Notes: generated by a model not told the origin, from the letters alone. DNA of 16,967 bases from Desulfobacula sp. (GCF_021107415.1 NZ_JAIOSW010000236.1:1-16967), one strand, 5' to 3'. Shown: positions 7,570 to 15,092, counted from the first letter of the stretch. A program made the numbers and translations.

Positions 7570-8465
7570 TGGAGTCAGGGTATCTATTGCAACAGCTGGT
7601 CAACGGATTGATCCTTGGAAGCATGTATGCCCTTGTGGCAATTGGATTTTCAATGATATACGGTATTGTCAAACTTATTAATTTTGCCCATGGCGATATT
7701 GTCATGATAGGTGCATTTACAACATTAGCCCTTATGGAAACAGCGGGACTCCCCTTCCCGCTGGTTGCGTTCTGTGTCCTTTTCACCGGCTGCGCCGTGG
7801 GCCTACTCATTGAAAGGACCAGCTTTCGCCCCATGCGGGGTGCACCTCAAGTGACAGGGTTTATCGCATCTCTTGGCATCTCCATCATGATACAGAATCT
7901 TGGAATACTCACCTTAAGCGCCCAGCCCAGGAACTTTAGTTTTCCAGATTATATGCAGACCATACTTAACCTAGGGCCTGCAAGTTTCAGGGTTGTTGAT
8001 CTTATTATTATTTTAACGGCTGTTTTTCTTATGGTGGCCCTTATTTTCCTGGTCAAAAAAACAAAGCTCGGCATTGCCATGAGGGCAACGGCAGAAAACA
8101 TTGATGTGGCAAGAATGATGGGAATCAATATCAACAAGACGATTATGGCGACATTTGCAATCGGAAGCGGCCTTGCAGGTATTGCAGGGCTGATGTGGGG
8201 GGGGAAATTCGGGCAGATAGACCCTTTGATGGGCTATATTCCGGGTCTGAAATCATTTGTTGCAGCTGTTATCGGCGGTGTTGGATCAATCCCCGGTGCC
8301 ATTCTCGGAGGATTCATACTGGGACTTGCCGAAGTTCTTTTTGTGGGCCTTTTACCTCCTATTTATTCTTCATACAGGGATGCCTTTGTCTTTGGCAGCC
8401 TGATCATCATTTTGATTGTTCTGCCCAATGGGCTCCTTGGAAAAGACACGGAGGACAGAGCCTAA
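7569..8465 (+). CDS. livH: Branched-chain amino-acid-type ABC transporter permease LivH
   Basis: This 298-residue inner-membrane permease has about eight hydrophobic segments. The N-terminal GSMYALVAIGFSMIYGI and INFAHGD stretches and the cytoplasmic loop MRATAENIDVARMMGIN (the contact for the ATPase subunits) are diagnostic of LivH; the C-terminal half carries the typical AVIGGVGSIPGAILGG repeat. Start codon is GTG at 7569, sharing one base with the TAG stop of livF, with GGGGGTG just upstream. It forms the channel together with LivM. The gene ends in TAATG shared with livM. Confidence 0.92.
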   Translation: MESGYLLQQLVNGLILGSMYALVAIGFSMIYGIVKLINFAHGDIVMIGAFTTLALMETAGLPFPLVAFCVLFTGCAVGLLIERTSFRPMRGAPQVTGFIASLGISIMIQNLGILTLSAQPRNFSFPDYMQTILNLGPASFRVVDLIIILTAVFLMVALIFLVKKTKLGIAMRATAENIDVARMMGININKTIMATFAIGSGLAGIAGLMWGGKFGQIDPLMGYIPGLKSFVAAVIGGVGSIPGAILGGFILGLAEVLFVGLLPPIYSSYRDAFVFGSLIIILIVLPNGLLGKDTEDRA

Positions 8466-9469
8466 TGGAAACAAATCGTCCTCGTTACAGTCTTGCAGGC
8501 ATGATATTCTTTTTAATTGTTTTCTCTATTTTCATAGAAAACACGGCAGATGATTACATCCTTGCCATTGTCAGTTTTACCGGCATCAACATTATACTGG
8601 CCGTCAGCCTGAACCTGACCAATGGGTTTGCCGGTCTTTTTTCTCTGGGACACCCGGCTTTCATGGCCATTGGCGGGTATACAACAGCCCTTTTAACCTT
8701 TTCCCTTGAGAAAAAACCCTTGTTCCTGCCGGATCTCCCTCAATGGATGGTTTCCCTTCACCTGCCTTTTTTTCCGGCTCTTCTGGTGGGCGGATGCTTT
8801 GCAGCGCTTGTGGCTATGGTCGTTGGAATATCCGTCCTGCGACTGAAAGGGCACTATCTTGCTGTGGCAACAATGGGGTTTCTTATCATTGTCCAGGTGC
8901 TGTTAAACAATGCAGAGTCGATCACCCGCGGCCCTCTCGGATTAAACGGATTGGAGGACTTTACCAATGTTTACTGGGTCATGGGCTGGGTTATTGTGAC
9001 TATTTATATCTGCTGGAAGGTTAAATTCTCTTCCCTTGGCAGGTCGATGCTTGCTGTCAGGGAAGATGAGATGGCCGCGAGTTCCCTTGGTGTGAACCTG
9101 TTTTATACCCGCAGCTTTGCGCTTACTGTGGGTGCTTTTTTTGCCGGAATCGCGGGCGGTTTGTGGGGACATTTGATTACGGCTGTGACCCCTGGATCAT
9201 TTTCCCTTATCATGTCATTTAATATTGTTGTCATGGTAGTTGTGGGCGGAACCGGGAGCATAACCGGTTCTATCCTGGCCGCCATTCTTTTTTCGTTAAC
9301 CAATGAATGTTTCCGGCCCATAGAAGAAAATTTCGGTATATATGGTGTGGGAGAAATTGTTACCTCCCTGATTCTTATCCTGATTCTTATTTTTAAACCC
9401 AGTGGCATATTCGGAACAGAAGAACCCGATTTTGTCCTGGGAAAATATAAACACCCCAATTATAATTAA
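8465..9469 (+). CDS. livM: Branched-chain amino-acid-type ABC transporter permease LivM
   Basis: This 334-residue inner-membrane permease pairs with LivH. It shows the LivM features LSLNLTNGFAGLFSLGHPAF (in this protein AVSLNLTNG then FSLGHPAF), a cytoplasmic coupling loop AVREDEMAASSLGVN, and GGTGSITGSILAA near the C-terminus. The start is ATG at 8465, sharing one base with the livH stop, with GGAGG 9-13 nt upstream. A longer in-frame reading from 8195 is only overlap with livH. The substrate-binding gene follows 12 bp downstream. Confidence 0.92.
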   Translation: METNRPRYSLAGMIFFLIVFSIFIENTADDYILAIVSFTGINIILAVSLNLTNGFAGLFSLGHPAFMAIGGYTTALLTFSLEKKPLFLPDLPQWMVSLHLPFFPALLVGGCFAALVAMVVGISVLRLKGHYLAVATMGFLIIVQVLLNNAESITRGPLGLNGLEDFTNVYWVMGWVIVTIYICWKVKFSSLGRSMLAVREDEMAASSLGVNLFYTRSFALTVGAFFAGIAGGLWGHLITAVTPGSFSLIMSFNIVVMVVVGGTGSITGSILAAILFSLTNECFRPIEENFGIYGVGEIVTSLILILILIFKPSGIFGTEEPDFVLGKYKHPNYN

Positions 9470-9481
9470 GGAGATTGCAAA

Positions 9482-10636
9482 ATGAAAAAGTGTTTCATGA
9501 TTATTATCTTAGGTTTGATGTCCATTATTCTGGCGGCCCCCTGTTTTTCTGCCGAATCCATAAAAATAGGCGCATTATACAGCCTTACAGGAGGCATGTC
9601 TTCAATTGATACCCCTTCTCTTCGCGGTGCAAAGCTTGCGGTAAAGGTCATCAATGAAAGTGGCGGATTGCTTGGCGGCAGGATGATCGAGCTTTTTTCC
9701 GTGGATGCAAAAACAGACCAGAAAGCAGCTGCACTTGGTGCTAAAAAACTTCTCAGCAAGGGCGTTATTGCCGGTATCGGTCACAGTGATCCTTCATTTG
9801 TCCTTCCGTCAGCCCCTTTGTTCCAGAAAAAAGGTATTCCCTTTGTTACATCCGGAGCCACCCTTCCCACCCTTCCCAAGATGATCGGGGACTGCATGTT
9901 CATGGTACCCTTTGGAGACGATGACCAGTCCTTTGCCATTGCCGATTACTCTTATAAGTCCCTTGGGGTAAGAAATGTCGTCGTCTGGACTGACAATTCA
10001 ATGGACTTTACCAAGACTCTTTCAAGATTTTACAAACAGCGTGCCAAAGAACTTGGAATAAATATTGTCCTGGAAGATTTTTTCATGATGGGGGACAAGG
10101 ATTTTTCAGCCCAGATCGCAAGGCTTAAAAATACATCTCCAAAACCGGATGCTATTTTTATATCATCCATACCCAATGAAGCCGGACTGACAACTAAACA
10201 GATCAGGGAAAACGGACTAACCCTTCCCATTATCAGCGGGGATGGCTTTGATACTGAGCTTATTGTGACAGTTCCGGGAAAAGAGCTTGCAAATGATGTG
10301 TATTTTTCTACCCATACTTACAGAGCAGATTCCAGACCAGAGGTTACCAAATTTATTGAAGACTATGAAAAAGAATATGGCGTACCCCCGGAAAATGCCT
10401 TTGCTCCGCTTGGATATGATGCCATTGCCCTCATTGCCGATGCAATCACAAGAGCCGGTTCTGCAGAGCCCAAAGCATTGAAAGAAAGCCTTGCAAAAAC
10501 AATGGGATTTAAGGCAGTTACTGGTGAAATCTCCTATACACGCCCCAGTGGGGTTCCGGTAAAAGGTGTCTCCATTATCAGTGTTAAAAAGGGAAAATAC
10601 ACTGTGGAAGAAGTCTGGTTCCCGGATACAAAATAA
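9482..10636 (+). CDS. livK: Periplasmic substrate-binding protein of the Liv-type importer
   Basis: This 384-residue exported protein of the type I periplasmic-binding fold delivers the solute to LivHM. A signal peptide covers residues 1-23 (MKKC, then a hydrophobic core to ILAAPCFS), with cleavage likely before AESIKIG. Cys21 does not sit in a lipobox. The mature start IKIGALYSLTG, the RGAKLAVKVINESGGLLGG helix and a C-terminal PLGYDAIALIADAI helix are typical of LivK-like proteins. It starts at an ATG after a strong AAGGAG. Its place at the end of the cassette, after the ATPases and permeases, reverses the enterobacterial order. The bound ligand cannot be predicted; Liv-type proteins bind amino acids, amides, urea and aromatic acids. 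Confidence 0.9.
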   Translation: MKKCFMIIILGLMSIILAAPCFSAESIKIGALYSLTGGMSSIDTPSLRGAKLAVKVINESGGLLGGRMIELFSVDAKTDQKAAALGAKKLLSKGVIAGIGHSDPSFVLPSAPLFQKKGIPFVTSGATLPTLPKMIGDCMFMVPFGDDDQSFAIADYSYKSLGVRNVVVWTDNSMDFTKTLSRFYKQRAKELGINIVLEDFFMMGDKDFSAQIARLKNTSPKPDAIFISSIPNEAGLTTKQIRENGLTLPIISGDGFDTELIVTVPGKELANDVYFSTHTYRADSRPEVTKFIEDYEKEYGVPPENAFAPLGYDAIALIADAITRAGSAEPKALKESLAKTMGFKAVTGEISYTRPSGVPVKGVSIISVKKGKYTVEEVWFPDTK

Positions 10637-10665
10637 AGGCGCATCATCCCTTAAAGGAGTATGAA

Positions 10666-11415
10666 ATGAAAACTGTAAAGCTTGAAGAACTGAACGAGCA
10701 CTCTTTTCAGGAATCTAAAATTGACAAGGTTATCATGGCCATCGGTTCCACAGAAAGCCATGGTGCACATCTGCCCTTTGGATGTGATTCTCTGGTAAGC
10801 TATGATATTGCCCATGCCCTGGCATCACGCCTTAAAAATACAGTGGTTGCCCCCCCATTATGGTTTGGGATGAGTGGTCACTACAGGCATAAACCCATGT
10901 GCATCTCTCTTTCGGATGAAACCCTGATAAAAGTCATAAAAGAAATGCTTGAATCGGTGATTCACTGGGGAATCAATAAAGTGTTGATCATCAACGGCCA
11001 TGACGGCAATATCGCTGCAATTGAAATTGCTGCAAGGCAGATCAAAGTTGAACATCCGGATTTCAATCTGGCGGTGCTGGATGCATGGTGGGTTACGGCA
11101 GGAAACCTTCTTCCCGAGGACACCTTTGAAGTCTGGAACGGCATGGGTCATGGCGGTGAAGGAGAAACATCCATCGGGCTTGCCATGTTTCCAGCGCTTT
11201 GCGATATGAGCAGGGCCAAGGGTATGATTCCAGAAATGGACAGCAATGTAAAACTAATATGGAATTTCTCCGAATTAACGGATTTTGGTGCCAGCGGAGC
11301 TCCTGAAAAAGCAACTGCTGAAAAAGGCCGGAAAATGAAAGATGTTCTTGTGGATTATCTTGTGGATTTTGTAAACCGCATGGATGCTCAAGGCTGGAGA
11401 TATAAAATAAAATAA
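10666..11415 (+). CDS. Creatininase-family metal-dependent amidohydrolase
   Basis: This 249-residue cytoplasmic protein has the creatininase-family metal site: Glu30, His32 and Asp41 in GSTESHGAHLPFGCD, His112 in NGHDGN, and a GHGGEGETS segment at 161-169. Length is normal. Characterised members open cyclic or linear amides: creatininase converts creatinine to creatine, others deformylate FAPy intermediates, and MftE trims the mycofactocin peptide. No mycofactocin genes are seen here. The start ATG follows AAAGGAGT and lies 29 bp after livK with no terminator between, so it is the last gene of the transporter operon. That context suggests it hydrolyses the imported solute or a product of it; the substrate itself is not identifiable. 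Confidence 0.85.
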   Translation: MKTVKLEELNEHSFQESKIDKVIMAIGSTESHGAHLPFGCDSLVSYDIAHALASRLKNTVVAPPLWFGMSGHYRHKPMCISLSDETLIKVIKEMLESVIHWGINKVLIINGHDGNIAAIEIAARQIKVEHPDFNLAVLDAWWVTAGNLLPEDTFEVWNGMGHGGEGETSIGLAMFPALCDMSRAKGMIPEMDSNVKLIWNFSELTDFGASGAPEKATAEKGRKMKDVLVDYLVDFVNRMDAQGWRYKIK

Positions 11416-11427
11416 TCGAAAAGTTGG

Positions 11428-11471
11428 AAAGGTTTCACCCGGAGTTTATAAAAACTTTGGGTGAAACCTTT
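11428..11471. terminator. Strong hairpin ending the liv-creatininase operon, between convergent genes
   Basis: AAAGGTTTCACCC at 11428-11440 pairs perfectly with GGGTGAAACCTTT at 11459-11471. The loop adds a second AGTTT/AAACT stem. It starts 12 bp after the creatininase stop and lies between two genes that converge. No U-run follows on the plus strand, though the arm itself ends in TTT; it may stop transcripts from both sides. Confidence 0.6.
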
Positions 11472-11574
11472 GTAAATGACGGACAGATTACCAAATTTAT
11501 GGATTACAAACGATCATTGAATTTGTAAACACATGGGAACCCCATACGCTTGGCTAAGTAGTTATGATAAAAAG

Positions 11575-12915
11575 CTATATTTTTTTTACCAGTTGATTGG
11601 CTGCGGTTAACAAAGGATCCCAAACCGGTCCAAATGGCGGTGCATACGCCAAATCCGTCTGGGAAAAATCCTCAACCGTCATTTTATTATGTAAAGCAAC
11701 TGCAATGGAATTGATTCTATGGACCACACCTTCTTTTCCCACCATCTGAGTTCCCAGCAGGCGGCCGGTCTTTTTGTCTGCAACCATATTGATGTGAATC
11801 GGTGTTGATCCCGGGTGTCCATGAGCCCTGGATCTTGTTTTAACGCTGTTTTCTACAGGATCAAATCCTGCATCTGCGGCTTCTTTAAAGTTTAAGCCTG
11901 ATCTGGCAACCTCAAGGGAAAAAACTCTGAAAACAGATGTCCCTGCAATTCCTTGAAGACGGGTTTGAGTCCCGGTAACATTATCGGCAACTGCCCACCC
12001 TGCCCTGTTAGCTATTAATGCCAGAGGAATCCAGCATTTTTTATCAGTCACTATATGGTAGGCATCGGCACAGTCTCCTGCCGCATAAATATCTTTATCT
12101 GATGTTTTCAAATATCTGTCCACGGTTATTGAATCTGAAATTCCCAAGTCAAGACCGGCATCTTTTGCCATTTCACTGCACGGTTTTACACCGGACGCCA
12201 CAAGGACCATGTCTGCCTCCAAGGTCAGGTCTTCACAAATAACCCGAACACCGTTACCTGATGGTTCAATATATTTAATGGCATATCCGGCATGAATATC
12301 AATACCCTTATTGATTAATTCCTCATAAATAATATCGGCAAGATCCTTGTTAAGCCACGGCAGAAAGATAGGTCCCGGCTTAACCATACTGACTTTTACA
12401 CCTCTTTTTTCAAAGGCTTCACACATTTCAAGGGCAATGTATCCCATGCCGATGATCACGGCCTTTTTTATATTTTTTTCCTTGATATAGGACTTTATTT
12501 TTTTCCCATCTTCAAGGCTTTTCAAACCCATAATCCAGGGCAAATCAAATCCGGGCAAATCCGGAATCTCAGGAGAGGCACCTGTGGCAATAAACAACTT
12601 ATCATAATCAAAACCAAAAGATTCTCCCTGGATAGTGATTCCTGTTACCTTTTTTGCTGAACGGTCTATGGCTGTAACTTTATGTCCGGTCAGAAGATTT
12701 ATCTTGTTTTTTTCAATAAACACTTCAGCTTTTCTGACAACCAGTTTTTCCATATCCCTTTCCGGATCAGCGATGTTATAAGGCATACCACATGCACTGT
12801 AAGAAACATCATGGGTCTGTTCCAATACAAGAATATCAATATCTGGATCTTTTCTTTTTGCCCTGCTTGCAGCACTCATGCCTGCTGCATCACCACCGAT
12901 AATAACAAATTTCAT
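11575..12915 (-). CDS. FAD/NAD(P)-dependent oxidoreductase, CoA-disulfide reductase / NADH oxidase family
   Basis: This 446-residue cytoplasmic flavoprotein starts with the FAD-binding motif VIIGGDAAGMSAA and has a redox cysteine, Cys42, in SYSACGMPY. That single-cysteine layout is typical of CoA-disulfide reductases, persulfide reductases and H2O-forming NADH oxidases. An ATGASPEIP segment, a second dinucleotide motif (IIGMGYIALEMCEAF), the FAD contact AAGDCAD, and a C-terminal dimerisation domain with LAYAPPFGPVWDP (Tyr424) complete the family pattern. No rhodanese domain is fused. The ATG at 12915 follows GGAGAAAG. It is last in the minus-strand group, 77 bp after the DUF1638 gene. Candidate roles are CoA or polysulfide disulfide reduction or oxygen removal; the sequence alone does not decide. 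Confidence 0.85.
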   Translation of the reverse strand: MKFVIIGGDAAGMSAASRAKRKDPDIDILVLEQTHDVSYSACGMPYNIADPERDMEKLVVRKAEVFIEKNKINLLTGHKVTAIDRSAKKVTGITIQGESFGFDYDKLFIATGASPEIPDLPGFDLPWIMGLKSLEDGKKIKSYIKEKNIKKAVIIGMGYIALEMCEAFEKRGVKVSMVKPGPIFLPWLNKDLADIIYEELINKGIDIHAGYAIKYIEPSGNGVRVICEDLTLEADMVLVASGVKPCSEMAKDAGLDLGISDSITVDRYLKTSDKDIYAAGDCADAYHIVTDKKCWIPLALIANRAGWAVADNVTGTQTRLQGIAGTSVFRVFSLEVARSGLNFKEAADAGFDPVENSVKTRSRAHGHPGSTPIHINMVADKKTGRLLGTQMVGKEGVVHRINSIAVALHNKMTVEDFSQTDLAYAPPFGPVWDPLLTAANQLVKKI

Positions 12916-12992
12916 ACTTTCTCCATTTTTATTTGTATACCTGACTTAATTATAATTGGGTCTAAATTTAATGGTATGCTAATCTATATTAT

Positions 12993-13646
12993 TTAATTTT
13001 TCAATACTTTCAATTGATCCATAAGAAGGCCTTTAAATCGGTCCAAAGTTATGGGATATGCCTGCATGGGAATCCCCATCCAGTCACAATATTCAAGAAA
13101 TTCCTCCGGGGTTTCTTCCATATATTGATCCAGGTATCCAATACCATCAAGAACAACGGCACCCCCAGTATGTCGTGGAAAATTTTCATTGGCGATACTT
13201 TTGTCCCATCCCTTGAACACCTGTTTTTGAAATTTTACCCAGCCCGGTGTCATAAACCAGACAGGTTCACCACCAGCAAATTCATTTGTTATCTGTTTCA
13301 TCTCTTCATCACTGGCAAGCATGCCCATGCAGTGTGAAGCATCAATTCTCACAACCTTCAACCCCTGTTCCTCAATAATTGTCTGCATTAACCGGGTGGG
13401 ATTATCCGGATTGACATAGCAATACTTGCCGCCATAAACAACAATCACACCCTTGGCGACAGCTTTGGCTTTTTCTATGAATTTTATGAGCTGGGTTTCT
13501 AGTTCAGGTATATCCTGGTGAAGCCCTGGTGTTGTATAAAAAATATGCTGTGTATCAAGAAATCCTTCTTTTACCAGAAAATTGATTTCAGGGCTCATGG
13601 TTCCACAAGCCACTATTGCAGTATCACTAAATGATTGTTCTTCCAT
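12993..13646 (-). CDS. DUF1638 family protein
   Basis: This 217-residue soluble protein fits the DUF1638 pattern: ACGTMSPEI at the start, VVYGGKYCYV in the middle, RIDASHCMGML, a FMTPGWVKF segment and a central KGWDKSIANENFP stretch. Cys14, Cys76 and His105-Cys106 fall at the positions where the family usually keeps Cys/His residues, which makes a metal or corrinoid-related site plausible, though unproven. From memory, family members are often found near corrinoid methyltransferase genes; none is present here. The start ATG follows GGGAGG. It lies between the universal stress gene (hairpin between) and the oxidoreductase gene 77 bp downstream, with which it is probably cotranscribed. Function is unknown. 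Confidence 0.75.
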   Translation of the reverse strand: MEEQSFSDTAIVACGTMSPEINFLVKEGFLDTQHIFYTTPGLHQDIPELETQLIKFIEKAKAVAKGVIVVYGGKYCYVNPDNPTRLMQTIIEEQGLKVVRIDASHCMGMLASDEEMKQITNEFAGGEPVWFMTPGWVKFQKQVFKGWDKSIANENFPRHTGGAVVLDGIGYLDQYMEETPEEFLEYCDWMGIPMQAYPITLDRFKGLLMDQLKVLKN

Positions 13647-13725
13647 GATAACCTCCCAGGACTAAAAATTATTTAAAACTATGTTTATCATAAATTCAAG
13701 CATATATAAGCGGTTTTTTTATTTT

Positions 13726-13763
13726 AGCTGTGTCACTTTGATATTCTCAATAGTGACACAGCT
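13726..13763. terminator. Long hairpin between the universal stress gene and the DUF1638 gene
   Basis: AGCTGTGTCACT at 13726-13737 pairs perfectly with AGTGACACAGCT at 13752-13763, and TTGA/TCAA extends the stem inside with a single bulged base. It begins 17 bp after the Usp stop. The minus-strand transcript has no U-run after it (AAAATAAAA follows instead), so it may be a weak terminator or an mRNA stabilising or processing structure inside an operon. Confidence 0.5.
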
Positions 13764-13780
13764 TTGATTGTATACCATTA

Positions 13781-14236
13781 TTAACCTCTTGCAAGTCCCG
13801 GGATTAATGATGGCGGAATAATCATCACAGGGCAAGGTGCCCATAAAAGAGTATCTGCAGCTATTGGCCCAAGCGAGCCTGCGTTTGTGGTTTCTCCCAT
13901 GGCAAGGGGGGTGTCAGTAGAAGTTCCCATCACCATCAAATCCACAGCAGCATTGCGGGCAAGCTTTGAAAGCTCGCTGACGACATCTCCATCACTGACA
14001 TTAATGACATAGTTGTCAAATCCTCTATCTTTCATTTGTTCTACATAGGCCTTGGTCACCCTGGCTTCAGCTTCTTTAATTGCCTGTTCAGCTTTTGGTT
14101 CATCAAGATTTAATCGGCCAATACCATAATATATCCATAGTTTTGCATCATTCTCTTTTGCAAGATTCAAAGCAAAATTAAAAATATGCTCGCAATAATC
14201 AGTCAGGCAGGTGCCAAAAAGAATTTTTTTATACAT
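13781..14236 (-). CDS. Universal stress protein (UspA family)
   Basis: This 151-residue single-domain Usp begins MYKKILFGTCLTDYCEHIFN, the standard first strand and helix, and ends with a DLMVMGTS segment (100-106) followed by GSLGPIAADTLLWAPCPVMII, the ATP-type Usp nucleotide loop with Ser121 and the conserved APCPV. The spacing between the first glycine and the GS is longer than in the classical G-2x-G-9x-G(S/T) motif, with TDTPLAMGETTNA between, so ATP binding is likely but not certain. A strong AAGGAG precedes the ATG. Such proteins act as dimers in the cytoplasm in stress or energy limitation. Hairpins lie on both sides of the gene. Confidence 0.9.
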   Translation of the reverse strand: MYKKILFGTCLTDYCEHIFNFALNLAKENDAKLWIYYGIGRLNLDEPKAEQAIKEAEARVTKAYVEQMKDRGFDNYVINVSDGDVVSELSKLARNAAVDLMVMGTSTDTPLAMGETTNAGSLGPIAADTLLWAPCPVMIIPPSLIPGLARG

Positions 14237-14286
14237 ATTTTTATCTCCTTATTTCAGTGTAATGGTTCTTTTTGAAAAGTAATGGG

Positions 14287-14325
14287 TTAAAGTGCAGGCC
14301 TGAATAATCGCTGCCTGCACTTTAA
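14287..14325. terminator. Long hairpin between the DUF4242-like gene and the universal stress gene
   Basis: TTAAAGTGCAGGC at 14287-14299 and GCCTGCACTTTAA at 14313-14325 form 13 perfect pairs around a 13-nt loop. It lies 59 bp after the stop of the small upstream gene on the minus strand and about 50 bp before the Usp start. No clean U-run follows in the minus-strand transcript, so termination may be partial. Confidence 0.5.
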
Positions 14326-14384
14326 AATTCCCTGCATCAGTTACCAAGAGTATCAGCTGTTGCTTCTTTTATAAGATGTTCCTC

Positions 14385-14651
14385 TCATTTTTCTCCCCAA
14401 AGATAAGGAACAGTCTCTTCAACCTGAATAATTGATTCCCAGCTGATGCCGATTTCTGTAAAAATATCTTTAAGAATTTCTTCGTTTTTTGCCAACCAGA
14501 TACAATAACGAATCCCTTTTTCTTCATTGAAATATGTTCTTATCCATGTGCCTGCTTCTACTTTTGCCAGTTTTCTCCAATTGGCCTGAATTTCGTCACA
14601 ATTGACACCAGGGGTGTTATGAACCATCATATATTTATTAAGTTTACTCAT
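14385..14651 (-). CDS. Small DUF4242 / SCO4226-like protein
   Basis: This 88-residue protein has a YMMVHNTPGVNCDEI start, a WIRTYFNEEKGIRYCIWLA middle and an IGISWESIIQVEETVP end. This order resembles small ferredoxin-like-fold proteins of the DUF4242 group, which include the nickel-binding SCO4226 of Streptomyces. The match is by pattern only and a nickel role here is not shown. The start is set at the second Met (14651): AAGGAG lies 8 nt before it, while the longer frame from 14672 has no such site and would place the ribosome binding site inside the coding region. It is the first gene of the minus-strand group and is followed by a strong hairpin. Confidence 0.6.
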   Translation of the reverse strand: MSKLNKYMMVHNTPGVNCDEIQANWRKLAKVEAGTWIRTYFNEEKGIRYCIWLAKNEEILKDIFTEIGISWESIIQVEETVPYLWGEK

Positions 14652-14699
14652 TGTTATTCTCCTTTTTATCAATAGTTATATTATTTTTATTTCCCCAGC

Positions 14700-14711
14700 G
14701 AATGCGCATTC
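14700..14711. promoter_or_regulatory. Perfect 12-bp palindrome upstream of the DUF4242-like gene (candidate operator)
   Basis: GAATGCGCATTC is a perfect palindrome centred about 55 bp upstream of the small gene's start codon, in AT-rich DNA. Size and place fit a dimeric repressor site, but no cognate regulator is encoded next to it. Confidence 0.3.
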
Positions 14712-14890
14712 TAAAACTGAGTTACTAACTATTACTTCAATAACTATGCCAAGCATTGAATAGAATCTTTTTTGCTTTTATAACCAACTGTAATTATAGT
14801 TAAAAAATTTACAAATAACTCCACTTTTACATAAATATATCAACGATTGACCAGAAGGTGACCCGTTACTTAAAATGACACCCATACAAA

Positions 14891-14910
14891 GTGGCGCCAC
14901 CAGTGGCGCC
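14891..14910. repeat. Tandem GTGGCGCC repeat forming a GC-rich hairpin
   Basis: GTGGCGCC occurs at 14891-14898 and 14903-14910. Each copy contains the GGCGCC palindrome, and together they can fold as GGCGCCA/TGGCGCC with a 4-nt loop. It is an isolated GC-rich block in AT-rich DNA, 80 bp upstream of the MFS promoter. It has no T-run. Confidence 0.4.
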
Positions 14911-14989
14911 GAGATCAAATAGAAAGATCCTTCTATGAATATCTTGTCAACAATCTATAAAATGATATGTATAGGATTGCTGAATCAAC

Positions 14990-15017
14990 TTGACAATTCC
15001 TTATATTGCTCTATATT
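14990..15017 (+). promoter_or_regulatory. Sigma70-type promoter for the MFS gene
   Basis: A consensus TTGACA at 14990-14995 and TATATT at 15012-15017 are separated by 16 bp. Transcription would begin about 70 nt before the MFS start. TTGTCAA at 14944-14950 is the inverted copy of TTGACAA at 14990-14996, so the -35 box lies in one arm of an inverted repeat that could serve as an operator. Confidence 0.6.
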
Positions 15018-15092
15018 GCCGGGTTGCAAAAAAACATATGCTTTTTACCATCAAGCATGGAATTATGAAATCTGCAATTAAATATTTAATAA

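Larger units (their letters stand above)
14652..15092. other. 441-bp AT-rich intergenic region between divergent genes
   Basis: I see no credible gene here. The region must hold the promoters for the minus-strand small gene and the plus-strand MFS gene. It contains the AAGGAG of the small gene, a GAATGCGCATTC palindrome, a double GTGGCGCC repeat, an ATAGAA/TTCTAT inverted repeat (14919-14924 and 14931-14936), and a clear plus-strand promoter near 14990. A minus-strand TATAAT occurs at 14793-14798 without a convincing -35 box. Confidence 0.6.

Noticed and set aside
8195..8464. Long N-terminal extension of LivM from an ATG at 8195
   Set aside because: It lies wholly inside livH in another frame and gives a Cys/Arg-rich sequence unlike a permease; ATG 8465 has GGAGG and LivM homology.
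10666..11415. Creatininase-family gene as mycofactocin peptidase MftE
   Set aside because: No mycofactocin precursor, radical SAM or glycosyltransferase genes are nearby; the operon partner is an importer.
11472..11574. Gene remnant between the operon hairpin and the oxidoreductase gene
   Set aside because: Short open stretches are readable in two frames but match nothing I recognise and have no start site; a small ATGGG/CCCAT stem at about 11533-11545 is too weak to call.
14849..14883. GGTGACCCGTTACTTAAAATGACACCC stretch as an IS terminal repeat
   Set aside because: GGTGAC and GTCACC-like ends are only loosely inverted, and no transposase remnant or matching second end is present in the intergenic region.
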